Notes: generated from the letters alone by a model not told the origin. 10,534 nt of DNA from an uncultured bacterium (GCA_945788485.1 CALZMB010000060.1:1-10534), one strand, 5' to 3'; shown: positions 1-6,555, numbered from the stretch's first letter. A program made the numbers and translations.

Positions 1-1087
1 GCCACTGCCATCCGAGCGAGGTGGTGTTGAAATCGTCGTCTTCCGCCGGCTGGAAGATGCCGGAGCCGGGCAGGTTAGGCTTCTTCCATGTCGCCACGGC
101 ATCGCCGCATCCGTCGCCGTCCTTGTCGTCGCCGATGACGAGCCAGTCGTCAACCCAACGTGCGGGCTGCAGATGCACGACACGTCCGTAGGCGTGCTTG
201 TCCTGGAAATGGAGGAACCAGTCTTCGCCGTTCTGCGTATCCACCCATGCTCCTTGGTGCGGGCCGTTCACCTTCGACTTGCCCTGCGCCAGGCCGACAT
301 ATTCCTCATACGGGCCGTAGGGCGACTTCGAGCGCAGCTCTACCTGCCATCCGTATTTCACGCCTCCAGCAGGCGACATGATATAATAGTAGCCGTTGCG
401 TTTGTAGAATTTCGTGCCTTCGATGGTTGGCTGGTCCTCATGTCCGTCATAGACGATGCGGGCAGGGCCTGTCACAGCGGTGCCGTCGGGCGAGAGCGGC
501 GCGACGAAGAGCACCGATTTCACTCCGGCGCGCGAGCCGGCGCAGCCAAACGAGAGATACGCCTTGCCGTCGTCGTCCCACAGCGGGCAGCAGTCGATCA
601 TGCCTTTGCCTTTCAGCACCCAGGTGATGGGGCTCCACTGGCCGCGGGGGTCTTGTGTCTTTGTCATGAAAAGTCCTTGGTCGGGGTCGCCGCAATAGAT
701 GTAAAACCAGCCGTCGTGATAGCGGATGGAGGGTGCCCAGACGTAGTTGCCGTGCTGTATCTTCTTGCGCCAGTCGAGGTCGCTGCCCTTATACTCGGGC
801 AGGACGGGATAGTCGTTGAGCAGAGCCGCCCCGACAAGCTCCCAGTTCACGAGGTCGGTGCTGTGCAGAATCTGCAGGCCGGGGAAGCAGGCGAAGCTCG
901 AAGAGGTCATGTAATAGTCGGAGCCGACACGGCACACGTCAGGGTCTGAATAGTCGGCGTCGATGACAGGGTTGCGGTATTTACCGTTCGAAAGGTTGGG
1001 ATTCCAAGTCTTGGAAGGCGCCTGCGCTGCCGAGGGCAGAACGGCGGCGGACAGGAAGAGAGCAAGGGTTGCTGTACGTAGATTCAT
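1..1087 (-). CDS. Secreted glycoside hydrolase family 43 (beta-xylosidase/arabinofuranosidase-like), 3' end outside window
   Basis: Reading leftward from an ATG at 1087, 362 codons stay open to the window edge. Residues 1-23 form a signal peptide (short basic start, hydrophobic core, cleavage probably after AQA), so the enzyme is exported to the periplasm or cell surface. The five-bladed propeller follows. Three GH43 acidic residues can be placed: D48 in YSDPDV (general base), D165 in the IDCCPLWDDDG block (pKa modulator) and E223 in PTIEGTKFY (general acid). Other family blocks are HGNYVWAPSIRY (112-123) and GPHQGAW. From about residue 350, DDFNTTSLGWQW resembles the start of the C-terminal beta-sandwich domain seen in two-domain GH43 enzymes of about 520-550 residues, so roughly a third is missing. 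Known members remove xylose or arabinose from plant polysaccharides; the exact substrate cannot be read from this sequence. It is transcribed away from sufC, and any partner genes would lie off the left edge. Confidence 0.93.
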   Translation of the reverse strand, partial: MNLRTATLALFLSAAVLPSAAQAPSKTWNPNLSNGKYRNPVIDADYSDPDVCRVGSDYYMTSSSFACFPGLQILHSTDLVNWELVGAALLNDYPVLPEYKGSDLDWRKKIQHGNYVWAPSIRYHDGWFYIYCGDPDQGLFMTKTQDPRGQWSPITWVLKGKGMIDCCPLWDDDGKAYLSFGCAGSRAGVKSVLFVAPLSPDGTAVTGPARIVYDGHEDQPTIEGTKFYKRNGYYYIMSPAGGVKYGWQVELRSKSPYGPYEEYVGLAQGKSKVNGPHQGAWVDTQNGEDWFLHFQDKHAYGRVVHLQPARWVDDWLVIGDDKDGDGCGDAVATWKKPNLPGSGIFQPAEDDDFNTTSLGWQW

Positions 1088-1121
1088 AAATTGATGTTTT
1101 GGTTGGTTAGCTAATTCAATG

Positions 1122-1129
1122 CAAAGTTA
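1122..1129 (-). promoter_or_regulatory. Candidate -7 element for the GH43 gene
   Basis: The plus strand reads CAAAGTTA, which on the minus strand is TAACTTTG, an exact match to the Bacteroidetes -7 consensus TAnnTTTG. It lies 34 bp upstream of the GH43 ATG. No clear TTTG (-33) element is found 19-21 bp further upstream, so the promoter may be weak or activator-dependent, as is common for polysaccharide-utilisation genes. The rest of the 256-bp divergent spacer (1088-1343) is AT-rich, with no gene seen. Confidence 0.5.
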
Positions 1130-1267
1130 TGAAAAAATTATGTGACGGAGAGCGTCTGCACCATAAAAAAATCTAAAGACAGAGGATAATCATCGAAAAA
1201 AATGAAATAATCTACCTTATTTTGTTATTTAATACGTTCGCGTGAAGTGTATTACATAAAAAAATTG

Positions 1268-1275
1268 TACTTTTG
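1268..1275 (+). promoter_or_regulatory. Candidate -7 element for sufCD
   Basis: TACTTTTG matches the Bacteroidetes -7 consensus TAnnTTTG and lies 68 bp before the sufC ATG. The matching -33 TTTG is not found at the usual 19-21 bp spacing; the nearest TTTG (1221-1224) is too far away. The box is well placed, but the promoter is incomplete by consensus, unlike the sufB promoter. Confidence 0.5.
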
Positions 1276-1343
1276 CAGAAGATTTTCAAATCTCAACCAA
1301 TATAACGGAACAATTCACACACAGAACACGCGATAACAGAACT

Positions 1344-2105
1344 ATGCTTGAAGTAAAGAATCTGCACGCCCGCATCGGCGACAAAGAAATACTGCGCGGC
1401 ATCAACCTCACCATCGGCGACGGCGAGGTGCACGCCATCATGGGCCCTAACGGCTCCGGAAAATCCACACTCTCGGCTGTCCTCGTCGGCAACCCGCTCT
1501 ACGAAGTGACAGAGGGAGAGGCATGGTATAACGGCAAGAACCTGCTCGAAATGCCGCCCGAAGAACGCGCGCACGAAGGGCTCTTCCTCTCATTCCAATA
1601 CCCCGTTGAGATTCCGGGCGTCTCGATGACGAACTTTATGCGTGCCGCGATAAACGAGAAACGCAAATACCAGGGACTGGAGCCGATGAACGCCAGCGAC
1701 TTCATGAAACTGATGCGCGAGAAACGGAAAGTGGTGGATCTGGACAACAAACTCGCGCACCGCTCGGTGAACGAGGGTTTCTCGGGCGGAGAGAAGAAAC
1801 GCAACGAGATTTTCCAGATGGCTATGCTCGAACCTACACTGTCCATACTCGACGAGACAGACTCCGGCCTCGACGTCGATGCCATGCGCATCGTGGCGGA
1901 AGGCGTGAACAAACTGCACACGCCGAAGACCTCGACAATCGTCATCACACACTATGAACGGCTCTTGGAGATGATACGCCCAAGCGTCATACATGTGCTG
2001 TGGAACGGCAGAATAGTGAAAACCGACGGCCCGCAACTCGCGAAAGAGATTGAGACACGAGGCTACGACTGGATAAAAGCGGAGGTAATGGAAAATGAAC
2101 GATAA
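1344..2105 (+). CDS. sufC: SufC, Fe-S cluster assembly ATPase
   Basis: A 253-residue ABC-type ATPase, the usual SufC length. Visible motifs are Walker A GPNGSGKST (34-42), Q-loop Q85 in LSFQYPVEIPG, the ABC signature FSGGEKKR (146-153), Walker B LSILDE (166-171) and switch H203 in ITHYERLL. The FQYP...IPGVS stretch and SGGEKKRNEI are characteristic of SufC rather than transporter ATPases, and there is no transmembrane partner. In the family, SufC binds SufB and SufD in the cytosol and uses ATP hydrolysis to change the shape of the SufBCD scaffold during Fe-S cluster assembly. The reading frame overlaps the start of sufD by 11 bp, which suggests translational coupling. sufB is not directly upstream, as it is in the common sufBCD order, but lies beyond two minus-strand genes. 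Confidence 0.97.
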   Translation: MLEVKNLHARIGDKEILRGINLTIGDGEVHAIMGPNGSGKSTLSAVLVGNPLYEVTEGEAWYNGKNLLEMPPEERAHEGLFLSFQYPVEIPGVSMTNFMRAAINEKRKYQGLEPMNASDFMKLMREKRKVVDLDNKLAHRSVNEGFSGGEKKRNEIFQMAMLEPTLSILDETDSGLDVDAMRIVAEGVNKLHTPKTSTIVITHYERLLEMIRPSVIHVLWNGRIVKTDGPQLAKEIETRGYDWIKAEVMENER

Positions 2106-3441
2106 CGCTAACCTGCAATACACCGCACTATACGACGAATGCCGCGACATGGTGTGCCGGCACAGCGCGCCCGCGCTCAACGCACACCGCGAGGCGGCAT
2201 ACCAGACGGTGAGCACTACGCCGCTGCCCAACCGCAAAGTGGAAGAATACAAATACACGGACATGCAGCAGCTCTTCGCGCCCGACCTCGGGCTGAACCT
2301 GCAGCGTCTCGACATTCCCGTCAACCCTTACGACGCGTTCAGATGTGATGTCCCGAACCTCTCCACGCAACTCTATTTCGTCGTCAACGACAGCTTCTAT
2401 GCCGACGCCTTGCCTAAGCCGGAACTGCCGGAAGGCGTCATCGTGGGCTCGCTGCGTGACGTGGCGACGCGCAAGCCCGACCTCGTGGAGAAATTCTACA
2501 ACACCCTGGCTGACGGAAAGGATGCCGTCACGGCGCTCAACACGATGCTGGCACAAGACGGGCTGATTATCTATGCGCCGAAGGGAGTGGCGGTAGGACG
2601 CACGATACAGGTCGTGAACATCCTCCGGGCAGACGTGGATTTGATGGTCAACAGGCGCGTCGTAATAATCGCCGAAGAAAGGGCGGCGCTGAAAGTGCTG
2701 TTCTGCGACCATGCTGCCGACGACAGGCAGTTCCTGACAACGCAAGTAGCGGAAATCTTCGTGGGGCAGGACGCTGACGTGGAGATATACGGACTGGAGG
2801 AGACACACCAGCGCAACACGCTCGTGGCGAACACATACATACGCCAGGACCGCAACTCGCGCCTCCACCACACGCTCATCACGCTCCACAACGGCACCAC
2901 ACGGCAGACGACACAGCTCACTCTCGCGGGAGAAGGGGCGGAATGCTGGATGAACGGAGCGGTCATCGCTGACAAGGAACAGCATGTCGATAACAACACG
3001 CTCATCGACCATGCCGTGCCGCACTGCGACAGCCACGAACTCTACAAATACGTCATCGACGGCAATGCCACCGGCGCCTTCGCCGGAAAAGTGCTTGTAA
3101 GGAAAGACGCGCAGAAGACAACGAGCGAGGAGAGAAACCAGAACATCGTGGCGACAAAGACGGCGAGGATGTACACGCAGCCTATGCTCGAAATCTACGC
3201 CGACGACGTGAAATGTTCGCACGGCTCAACAGTGGGGCAGCTGAACGAAAAAGCGCTCTTCTATATGCAACAGCGCGGCATCCCGGAGAAAGAGGCACGG
3301 CTGCTATTGCAGACGGCGTTCGTAACGGAAGTGGTGGACAACATACCGCTCGAACCACTCCGCAACCGTCTGCACTACCTCATAGAGAAACGCTTCAGAG
3401 GCGAGCTGTCGAAATGCGAAGGATGCAAGCTCTGCAAGTGA
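2095..3441 (+). CDS. sufD: SufD, Fe-S cluster scaffold subunit
   Basis: A 448-residue SufB/SufD-family protein, cytosolic partner of SufB and SufC. The N-terminal helical part contains the SufD-type PLPNRKVEEYKYTD (43-56). The middle is a beta-helix, and the C-terminal core has EIYADDVKCSHGSTVGQL, where H376 corresponds to the conserved SufD histidine studied in E. coli (H360). This is followed by ALFYMQQRGIPEKEA. Family knowledge: the cluster forms at the SufB-SufD interface. The ATG at 2095 lies inside the last codons of sufC (11-bp overlap), consistent with one transcript. The protein ends in CEGCKLCK, a CxxCxxC motif at 441-447, which I did not expect from the E. coli protein. No sufS follows; a strong terminator does. 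Confidence 0.95.
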   Translation: MNDNANLQYTALYDECRDMVCRHSAPALNAHREAAYQTVSTTPLPNRKVEEYKYTDMQQLFAPDLGLNLQRLDIPVNPYDAFRCDVPNLSTQLYFVVNDSFYADALPKPELPEGVIVGSLRDVATRKPDLVEKFYNTLADGKDAVTALNTMLAQDGLIIYAPKGVAVGRTIQVVNILRADVDLMVNRRVVIIAEERAALKVLFCDHAADDRQFLTTQVAEIFVGQDADVEIYGLEETHQRNTLVANTYIRQDRNSRLHHTLITLHNGTTRQTTQLTLAGEGAECWMNGAVIADKEQHVDNNTLIDHAVPHCDSHELYKYVIDGNATGAFAGKVLVRKDAQKTTSEERNQNIVATKTARMYTQPMLEIYADDVKCSHGSTVGQLNEKALFYMQQRGIPEKEARLLLQTAFVTEVVDNIPLEPLRNRLHYLIEKRFRGELSKCEGCKLCK

Positions 3442-3472
3442 TTGAAAGAGAAGCTCTCTCATAATGAAACAG

Positions 3473-3526
3473 AAAAAGAAAAGTTCCAGACATTCTGAAT
3501 GCAGATTGTCTGGAACTTTTCTTTTT
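3473..3526. terminator. Strong, probably bidirectional, rho-independent terminator after sufD
   Basis: Positions 3473-3492 and 3507-3526 are perfect 20-bp reverse complements (AAAAAGAAAAGTTCCAGACA and its complement). Inside the 14-nt loop, TCTG (3494-3497) can pair with CAGA (3502-3505), extending the stem. The right arm ends in a T-tract, and the A-rich left arm gives a T-tract on the other strand, so it could also stop transcription from the convergent hydrolase gene. It begins 31 bp after the sufD stop codon. Confidence 0.9.
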
Positions 3527-3724
3527 AGGTGGGTTCTATAAATTCACTTTGTCAGATTTTGAGATTATTTTCGAGGACAAATTGAAAGTTGAAGAGGGAG
3601 CGTAGCGGGCTACGTGACCGATGCGACTTGCAATTTGAACCGAAAAGAATCCAAAAGATGACAAAACGTTTGCCCAAAGATAAAAATACATTTCAACGGT
3701 GGGAATTTATAGAACCCACCTTTA
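3524..3724. mobile_element. MITE-like palindromic element with terminal inverted repeats and TTTA duplication
   Basis: GGTGGGTTCTATAAATTC at 3528-3545 is repeated as its exact reverse complement at 3703-3720. Both ends are bordered by TTTA (3524-3527 and 3721-3724), as expected for a 4-bp target-site duplication. The 193-bp interior plus ends has no plausible gene. More nested pairs are visible: 3548-3573 with 3641-3665 (TTTGTCA and TTTTCG blocks complementary), CAAATTG 3578-3584 with CAATTTG 3631-3637, and CGTAG 3601-3605 with CTACG 3610-3614 around a CGGG loop. Most of the element can therefore fold into one long imperfect hairpin, with an unpaired stretch at about 3666-3702. This fits a non-autonomous transposable element; a structured intergenic repeat is the alternative. 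I cannot name the transposase family. Together with the terminator it fills the 308-bp gap between sufD and the hydrolase gene. Confidence 0.75.
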
Positions 3725-3728
3725 GCGT

Positions 3729-3738
3729 GTTCTATAAA
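3729..3738 (+). repeat. Partial third copy of the element's terminal repeat
   Basis: GTTCTATAAA at 3729-3738 exactly repeats 3533-3542 of the element's left end, in the same orientation, with scattered matches on either side. It lies just outside the right TTTA duplication and 12 bp from the hydrolase stop codon. It may be a decayed end of an older insertion, or chance in AT-rich DNA. Confidence 0.35.
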
Positions 3739-3749
3739 CAGGTGTGACA

Positions 3750-4706
3750 TCATTCGTCCATATAGGGACGGAGGAATCGGGAGACGACAGAGGTGTATTC
3801 CTCGGGGTGGTCGAGATATGCCCGCGCATGTTCAGAACCTTTCGCGACATACATCGCCTTTGGCTCGGGCTTCGCGTCGTAGAGCGGACGAAGCATGGAG
3901 AAGGGCACGAACGTGTCAGCGTCGCCGTGGATGAAGAGCATCGGCAAACGGCAGCGTGACACCTGCGCAAGAGGCGATGCCTCAGCGAACGACCACCCGT
4001 GGCGCAACTGGCACAAGAGGCTTGTCGTCTGCATCAGGGGGAACTCCGGCAGAGAGAACTGCTCGCGAAGCTGAAGAGAGAACTCGTCCCACACGCTCGT
4101 GTAGCCGCAGTCTTCGACAAAAGCACGGACAGAGGGCAGCAGGCCGCTCTCACCCGAAAGGCACATCGTCGTGGCGGCTCCCATCGAGACGCCATGCACC
4201 ACGATGCGCGACGAATGGCAGCTGTCTGAAAAGAGGCTGTCGGCAACTTCTGTCCAACGTTTGACATCGAGGCGGTCTTTCCAACCCATCTGTATGTCGC
4301 CGCCTTCGCTCATGCCATGCGCATGGAGGTCGGGCAGCAGGATGTTGTAGCCGAGACGCTGATGATACATCCTGCCGAGGAAGAGAAACTTATAGCAGTC
4401 GTCTTTGTAGCCATGAACGACGACCGCCGTCTTGCCGTGCGCACTGTCGCCGCGCATATATAGGGCGTGATGCCGCTCGCCTGTAGGCATGACGATGGTG
4501 GTGTCGCGCAGCAGTCCGCAACGCCGCACGCTGTCTGTCCACTGGCGCATGTCGGGCGCACGGTCGTAGAGCACCGCAAGAGAGCGTTCAACATCGCCGC
4601 GCCCCTCGTCGGCATCCAACGAGAATGACAGCATATAGCAACTGCCGCCTGCAACAGCGAGCAGCACGGCTGAAAGGACGGACAGAATGACGATGCGGCG
4701 TTTCAT
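3750..4706 (-). CDS. Membrane-anchored alpha/beta hydrolase (serine esterase/peptidase-like)
   Basis: A 318-residue protein starting MKRRIVILSV. Residues 4-27 form one hydrophobic segment after a basic start, so it is a signal anchor placing the catalytic domain outside the cytoplasmic membrane; GGSC does not make a good lipobox. The alpha/beta hydrolase fold is supported by VVVHGYKDD (oxyanion region, 96-103), the nucleophile elbow HGVSMGA with S174, the acid in HGDADTFVP (probably D264) and H293 in GSEHARAY. The layout resembles YqkD-like or S33-type hydrolases; the substrate is unknown. I chose the ATG at 4706. The frame stays open another 28 codons to a TTG at 4790, but those codons are translated octamer repeat (QLVNLSTR periodicity), not a conserved N-terminus. 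It lies 154 bp downstream of trpB2 on the same strand with no promoter match between, so read-through from trpB2 is likely. Confidence 0.88.
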   Translation of the reverse strand: MKRRIVILSVLSAVLLAVAGGSCYMLSFSLDADEGRGDVERSLAVLYDRAPDMRQWTDSVRRCGLLRDTTIVMPTGERHHALYMRGDSAHGKTAVVVHGYKDDCYKFLFLGRMYHQRLGYNILLPDLHAHGMSEGGDIQMGWKDRLDVKRWTEVADSLFSDSCHSSRIVVHGVSMGAATTMCLSGESGLLPSVRAFVEDCGYTSVWDEFSLQLREQFSLPEFPLMQTTSLLCQLRHGWSFAEASPLAQVSRCRLPMLFIHGDADTFVPFSMLRPLYDAKPEPKAMYVAKGSEHARAYLDHPEEYTSVVSRFLRPYMDE

Positions 4707-4715
4707 GTTTATAGA

Positions 4716-4856
4716 GAGTTGACGAGTTGACAAGTTGACAAGTTGACGAGTTGACAAGTTGACAAGTTGACAAGTTGTGTGTAGTGTCAACTCAAAAGCT
4801 CGTCAAGTCATATACTATCAACTTGTCAACTCGTCAACTCGTTTACTCGTCAACTA
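4716..4856. repeat. Octanucleotide tandem array with inverted second arm
   Basis: The left arm (4716-4777) holds seven full copies and one partial copy of the 8-bp unit RAGTTGAC, with first bases G,G,A,A,G,A,A,A. After a spacer, which has a single inverted GTCAACTC at 4786-4793, the right arm (4817-4856) holds five units in the opposite orientation, two of them degenerate. Positions 4716-4738 and 4818-4840 are perfect 23-bp reverse complements, including the variable first base of each unit. The array fills most of the 154-bp gap between trpB2 and the hydrolase gene, and in their mRNA could form a long hairpin. There is no T-tract of terminator type. I associate this kind of GTTGAC-type array with Prevotella-like genomes, from memory only. 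Confidence 0.93.
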
Positions 4857-4860
4857 ATAA

Positions 4861-6228
4861 TTAAATAATTTTATCCAGTTTGCTGGTGTTAGCGTCTATC
4901 TGCTCCTGCGGAATATCATAGTCCTGGAGAGAGCCTGCGAGATACATGTCGTAGGCGGACATGTCGATGAGTCCGTGGCCCGAGAGATTGAAGAGGATAA
5001 CCTTCTCTTCGCCGCTTTCCTTGCAAGCCTTCGCCTCGCGTATGGCGGCGGCAATGGCGTGGCATGATTCGGGCGCAGGGATGATGCCTTCTACCTTAGA
5101 GAAGAGGAGGCCGGCTTCGAATGTCTCTGACTGATAAAGATCGACAGCCTCCATGAGATTGTCTTTCAGCAGCTGAGAGATGATCATGCCCGCACCGTGA
5201 TAGCGCAGACCGCCAGCGTGGATGTTGGCAGGCATGAAGTCGTGGCCGAGGGTGTACATCGGGAGCAGCGGCGTCAGGCCGGAGAGGTCGCCGAAGTCAT
5301 ACTGGAAGACACCGCGCGTGAGTTTCGGACAGCTTGCCGGCTCGGCAGCCACGAAGCGTGTGTGTTTGCCGTCGAGGATATTGTGGCGCAAGAACGGGAA
5401 CGAGATGCCGGCGAAGTTCGAGCCGCCGCCGAAGCATCCTATCACGATGTCAGGATATTCGCCCGCCTTCTCCATCTGCTTCTCTGCCTCAAGGCCGATG
5501 ATTGTCTGGTGGAGCGCAACATGGTTGAGCACTGAGCCGAGGACATACTTGCAGTTCGGGGTGGTCATCGCCAGTTCGACAGCCTCTGAGATGGCTGTGC
5601 CGAGAGAGCCCTGGTTGTTAGGGTCGCGCGTGATTACATCCTTGCCGGCGCGGGTGGACATCGACGGCGAAGGGGTCACCTGAGCACCGTAGGTCTGCAT
5701 GATAGAACGGCGGTAGGGCTTCTGGTTGTAAGAAATCTTCACCTGATAGACGGCAGCCTCAAGGCCGAAGACCTTTGCGGCGTACGAGAGGGCGCAGCCC
5801 CACTGGCCAGCACCTGTCTCTGTGGTGACGTTGGTGACACCTTCCTGCTTGCAGTAGTATGCCTGCGCAAGGGCGGAATTGAGTTTGTGAGAGCCTACAG
5901 GCGACACAGACTCGTTCTTGAAATAGATGTGCGCCGGAGTGTCGAGAGCCTTCTCAAGACCGTAGGCACGGACGAGCGGTGTAGAACGGTAGTACTTGTA
6001 CATGTCGCGCACCTCTTCAGGGATGTCTATCCACCGGTCGGTGACGTTCAGTTCCTGATGGCACAGCTCTTTAGCGAAGATGGGGTAGAGGTCTTCTGCC
6101 TTCATCGGCTCGTGTGTGGCAGGATGGAGAGGAGGCAGAGGTTTGTTGGGCATATCTGCCTGGATGTTGTACCACTGTGTGGGGATTTCTTCTTCGGCGA
6201 GGAAGAAGCGCTTCTGTTTTGTACTCAT
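4861..6228 (-). CDS. trpB: TrpB2-type tryptophan synthase beta chain
   Basis: A 455-residue PLP-dependent, fold-type II enzyme. Longer than the ~400-residue TrpB1, it carries the extra N-terminal segment (PTQWYNIQADMPNKPLPPLHP) typical of the TrpB2 group. PLP lysine K115 lies in GSHKLNSA. The catalytic glutamate is E137 in ETGAGQWG, where W143 replaces the histidine of TrpB1. The phosphate-binding loop is GCFGGGSNFAG (264-274), and PAPESCHA (385-391) corresponds to the TrpB PALESAHA block. TrpB2 enzymes join indole and serine to make tryptophan, often without tight binding to TrpA. No trpA or other trp gene is nearby, so a stand-alone indole-salvage role is possible. The ATG at 6228 starts a well-conserved N-terminus. 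A full promoter lies upstream, giving a leader of about 150 nt. The hydrolase gene follows downstream. Confidence 0.95.
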   Translation of the reverse strand: MSTKQKRFFLAEEEIPTQWYNIQADMPNKPLPPLHPATHEPMKAEDLYPIFAKELCHQELNVTDRWIDIPEEVRDMYKYYRSTPLVRAYGLEKALDTPAHIYFKNESVSPVGSHKLNSALAQAYYCKQEGVTNVTTETGAGQWGCALSYAAKVFGLEAAVYQVKISYNQKPYRRSIMQTYGAQVTPSPSMSTRAGKDVITRDPNNQGSLGTAISEAVELAMTTPNCKYVLGSVLNHVALHQTIIGLEAEKQMEKAGEYPDIVIGCFGGGSNFAGISFPFLRHNILDGKHTRFVAAEPASCPKLTRGVFQYDFGDLSGLTPLLPMYTLGHDFMPANIHAGGLRYHGAGMIISQLLKDNLMEAVDLYQSETFEAGLLFSKVEGIIPAPESCHAIAAAIREAKACKESGEEKVILFNLSGHGLIDMSAYDMYLAGSLQDYDIPQEQIDANTSKLDKII

Positions 6229-6385
6229 TGTCTTTTTTAATATTATTTCCTGTTATTTATCTTGTGTTCCGGTTTCTGTTTCAGACATTACGATTTGTCG
6301 TCTCAAGACGGCAAAGAGATTTTGAAACAAGAGAAAAACCTTGCCGAAAAGCGCAAACTGTCACTTTGGGTAGGCTACCAAGTTG
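6229..6385 (-). other. Leader region of trpB2, no gene seen
   Basis: This is the left half of the 327-bp spacer 6229-6555, lying between the trpB2 promoter and its ATG. It contains a possible 6-8 bp stem (6309-6316 with 6339-6346) and one 11-codon ORF, MSETETGTQDK (6253-6288, minus). That ORF has no tryptophan codon, so it is not a classical trp attenuator peptide. I see no T-box, riboswitch or terminator. The right half of the spacer holds the paired promoters and the sufB leader. Confidence 0.4.
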
Positions 6386-6416
6386 CAAAAGTAATAATAA
6401 TAATCGGATTGTCAAA
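6386..6416 (-). promoter_or_regulatory. Bacteroidetes-type promoter for trpB2
   Basis: On the minus strand, TTTG (-33; plus-strand CAAA at 6413-6416) is followed after exactly 19 bp by TACTTTTG (-7; plus-strand CAAAAGTA at 6386-6393). This is a full match to the Bacteroidetes consensus TTTG, 19-21 bp, TAnnTTTG. Transcription would start near 6380, giving a leader of about 150 nt before the trpB2 ATG. Confidence 0.8.
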
Positions 6417-6435
6417 GAGAAAAGACATCTATTTT

Positions 6436-6466
6436 TTTGTCATGTCAGGAAAAAACAGTAATTTTG
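6436..6466 (+). promoter_or_regulatory. Bacteroidetes-type promoter for sufB
   Basis: TTTG at 6436-6439, then 19 bp, then TAATTTTG at 6459-6466: a full consensus match. It lies 89 bp upstream of the sufB ATG. Its -33 box is 19 bp from the -33 box of the trpB2 promoter on the other strand, so the two promoters are back to back. It explains how sufB is expressed apart from sufCD. Confidence 0.82.
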
Positions 6467-6538
6467 CAGACAAATAGGCGTATGCCTGCACGTCTGACCT
6501 TCGTTGCTTGACAGGCGGAAAGACATGACGCGGCAACG
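6467..6538 (+). other. Possible stem-loops in the sufB leader
   Basis: Two hairpins can be drawn between the promoter and the sufB ATG. In the first, CAGAC (6467-6471) pairs with GTCTG (6492-6496), enclosing AGGC (6476-6479) and GCCT (6484-6487). In the second, CGTTGC (6502-6507) pairs with GCAACG (6533-6538). The transcript may start inside the first stem, so only the second is safely within the RNA. No known riboswitch is recognised. Confidence 0.35.
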
Positions 6539-6555
6539 CAAGAAGAAATGCTTTT

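Noticed and set aside
160..949. Plus-strand open frames of 73-258 codons opposite the glycosidase
   Set aside because: They lie antisense to an intact GH43 gene with all three catalytic motifs; their predicted proteins resemble no family I know, and long antisense frames are expected in GC-rich coding DNA.
2128..3222. 364-codon minus-strand frame opposite sufD, and similar ones opposite sufC, sufB and the flippase
   Set aside because: Each is antisense to a well-identified gene and has an unnatural composition rich in His, Val and Arg; these are shadow frames.
4626..4706. Lipoprotein signal on the hydrolase (AGGSC)
   Set aside because: The residues before the cysteine (G-G-S) do not fit a lipobox, which needs an L/V/I-type residue at -3; a membrane anchor fits better.
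4716..4856. CRISPR array
   Set aside because: The repeated unit is 8 bp with no spacers between copies and an inverted second half; there are no cas genes. It is a simple tandem repeat.
6253..6288. Leader peptide ORF (MSETETGTQDK) before trpB2
   Set aside because: It has no tryptophan codons, no clear ribosome site and no terminator/antiterminator pair, so it is probably chance.
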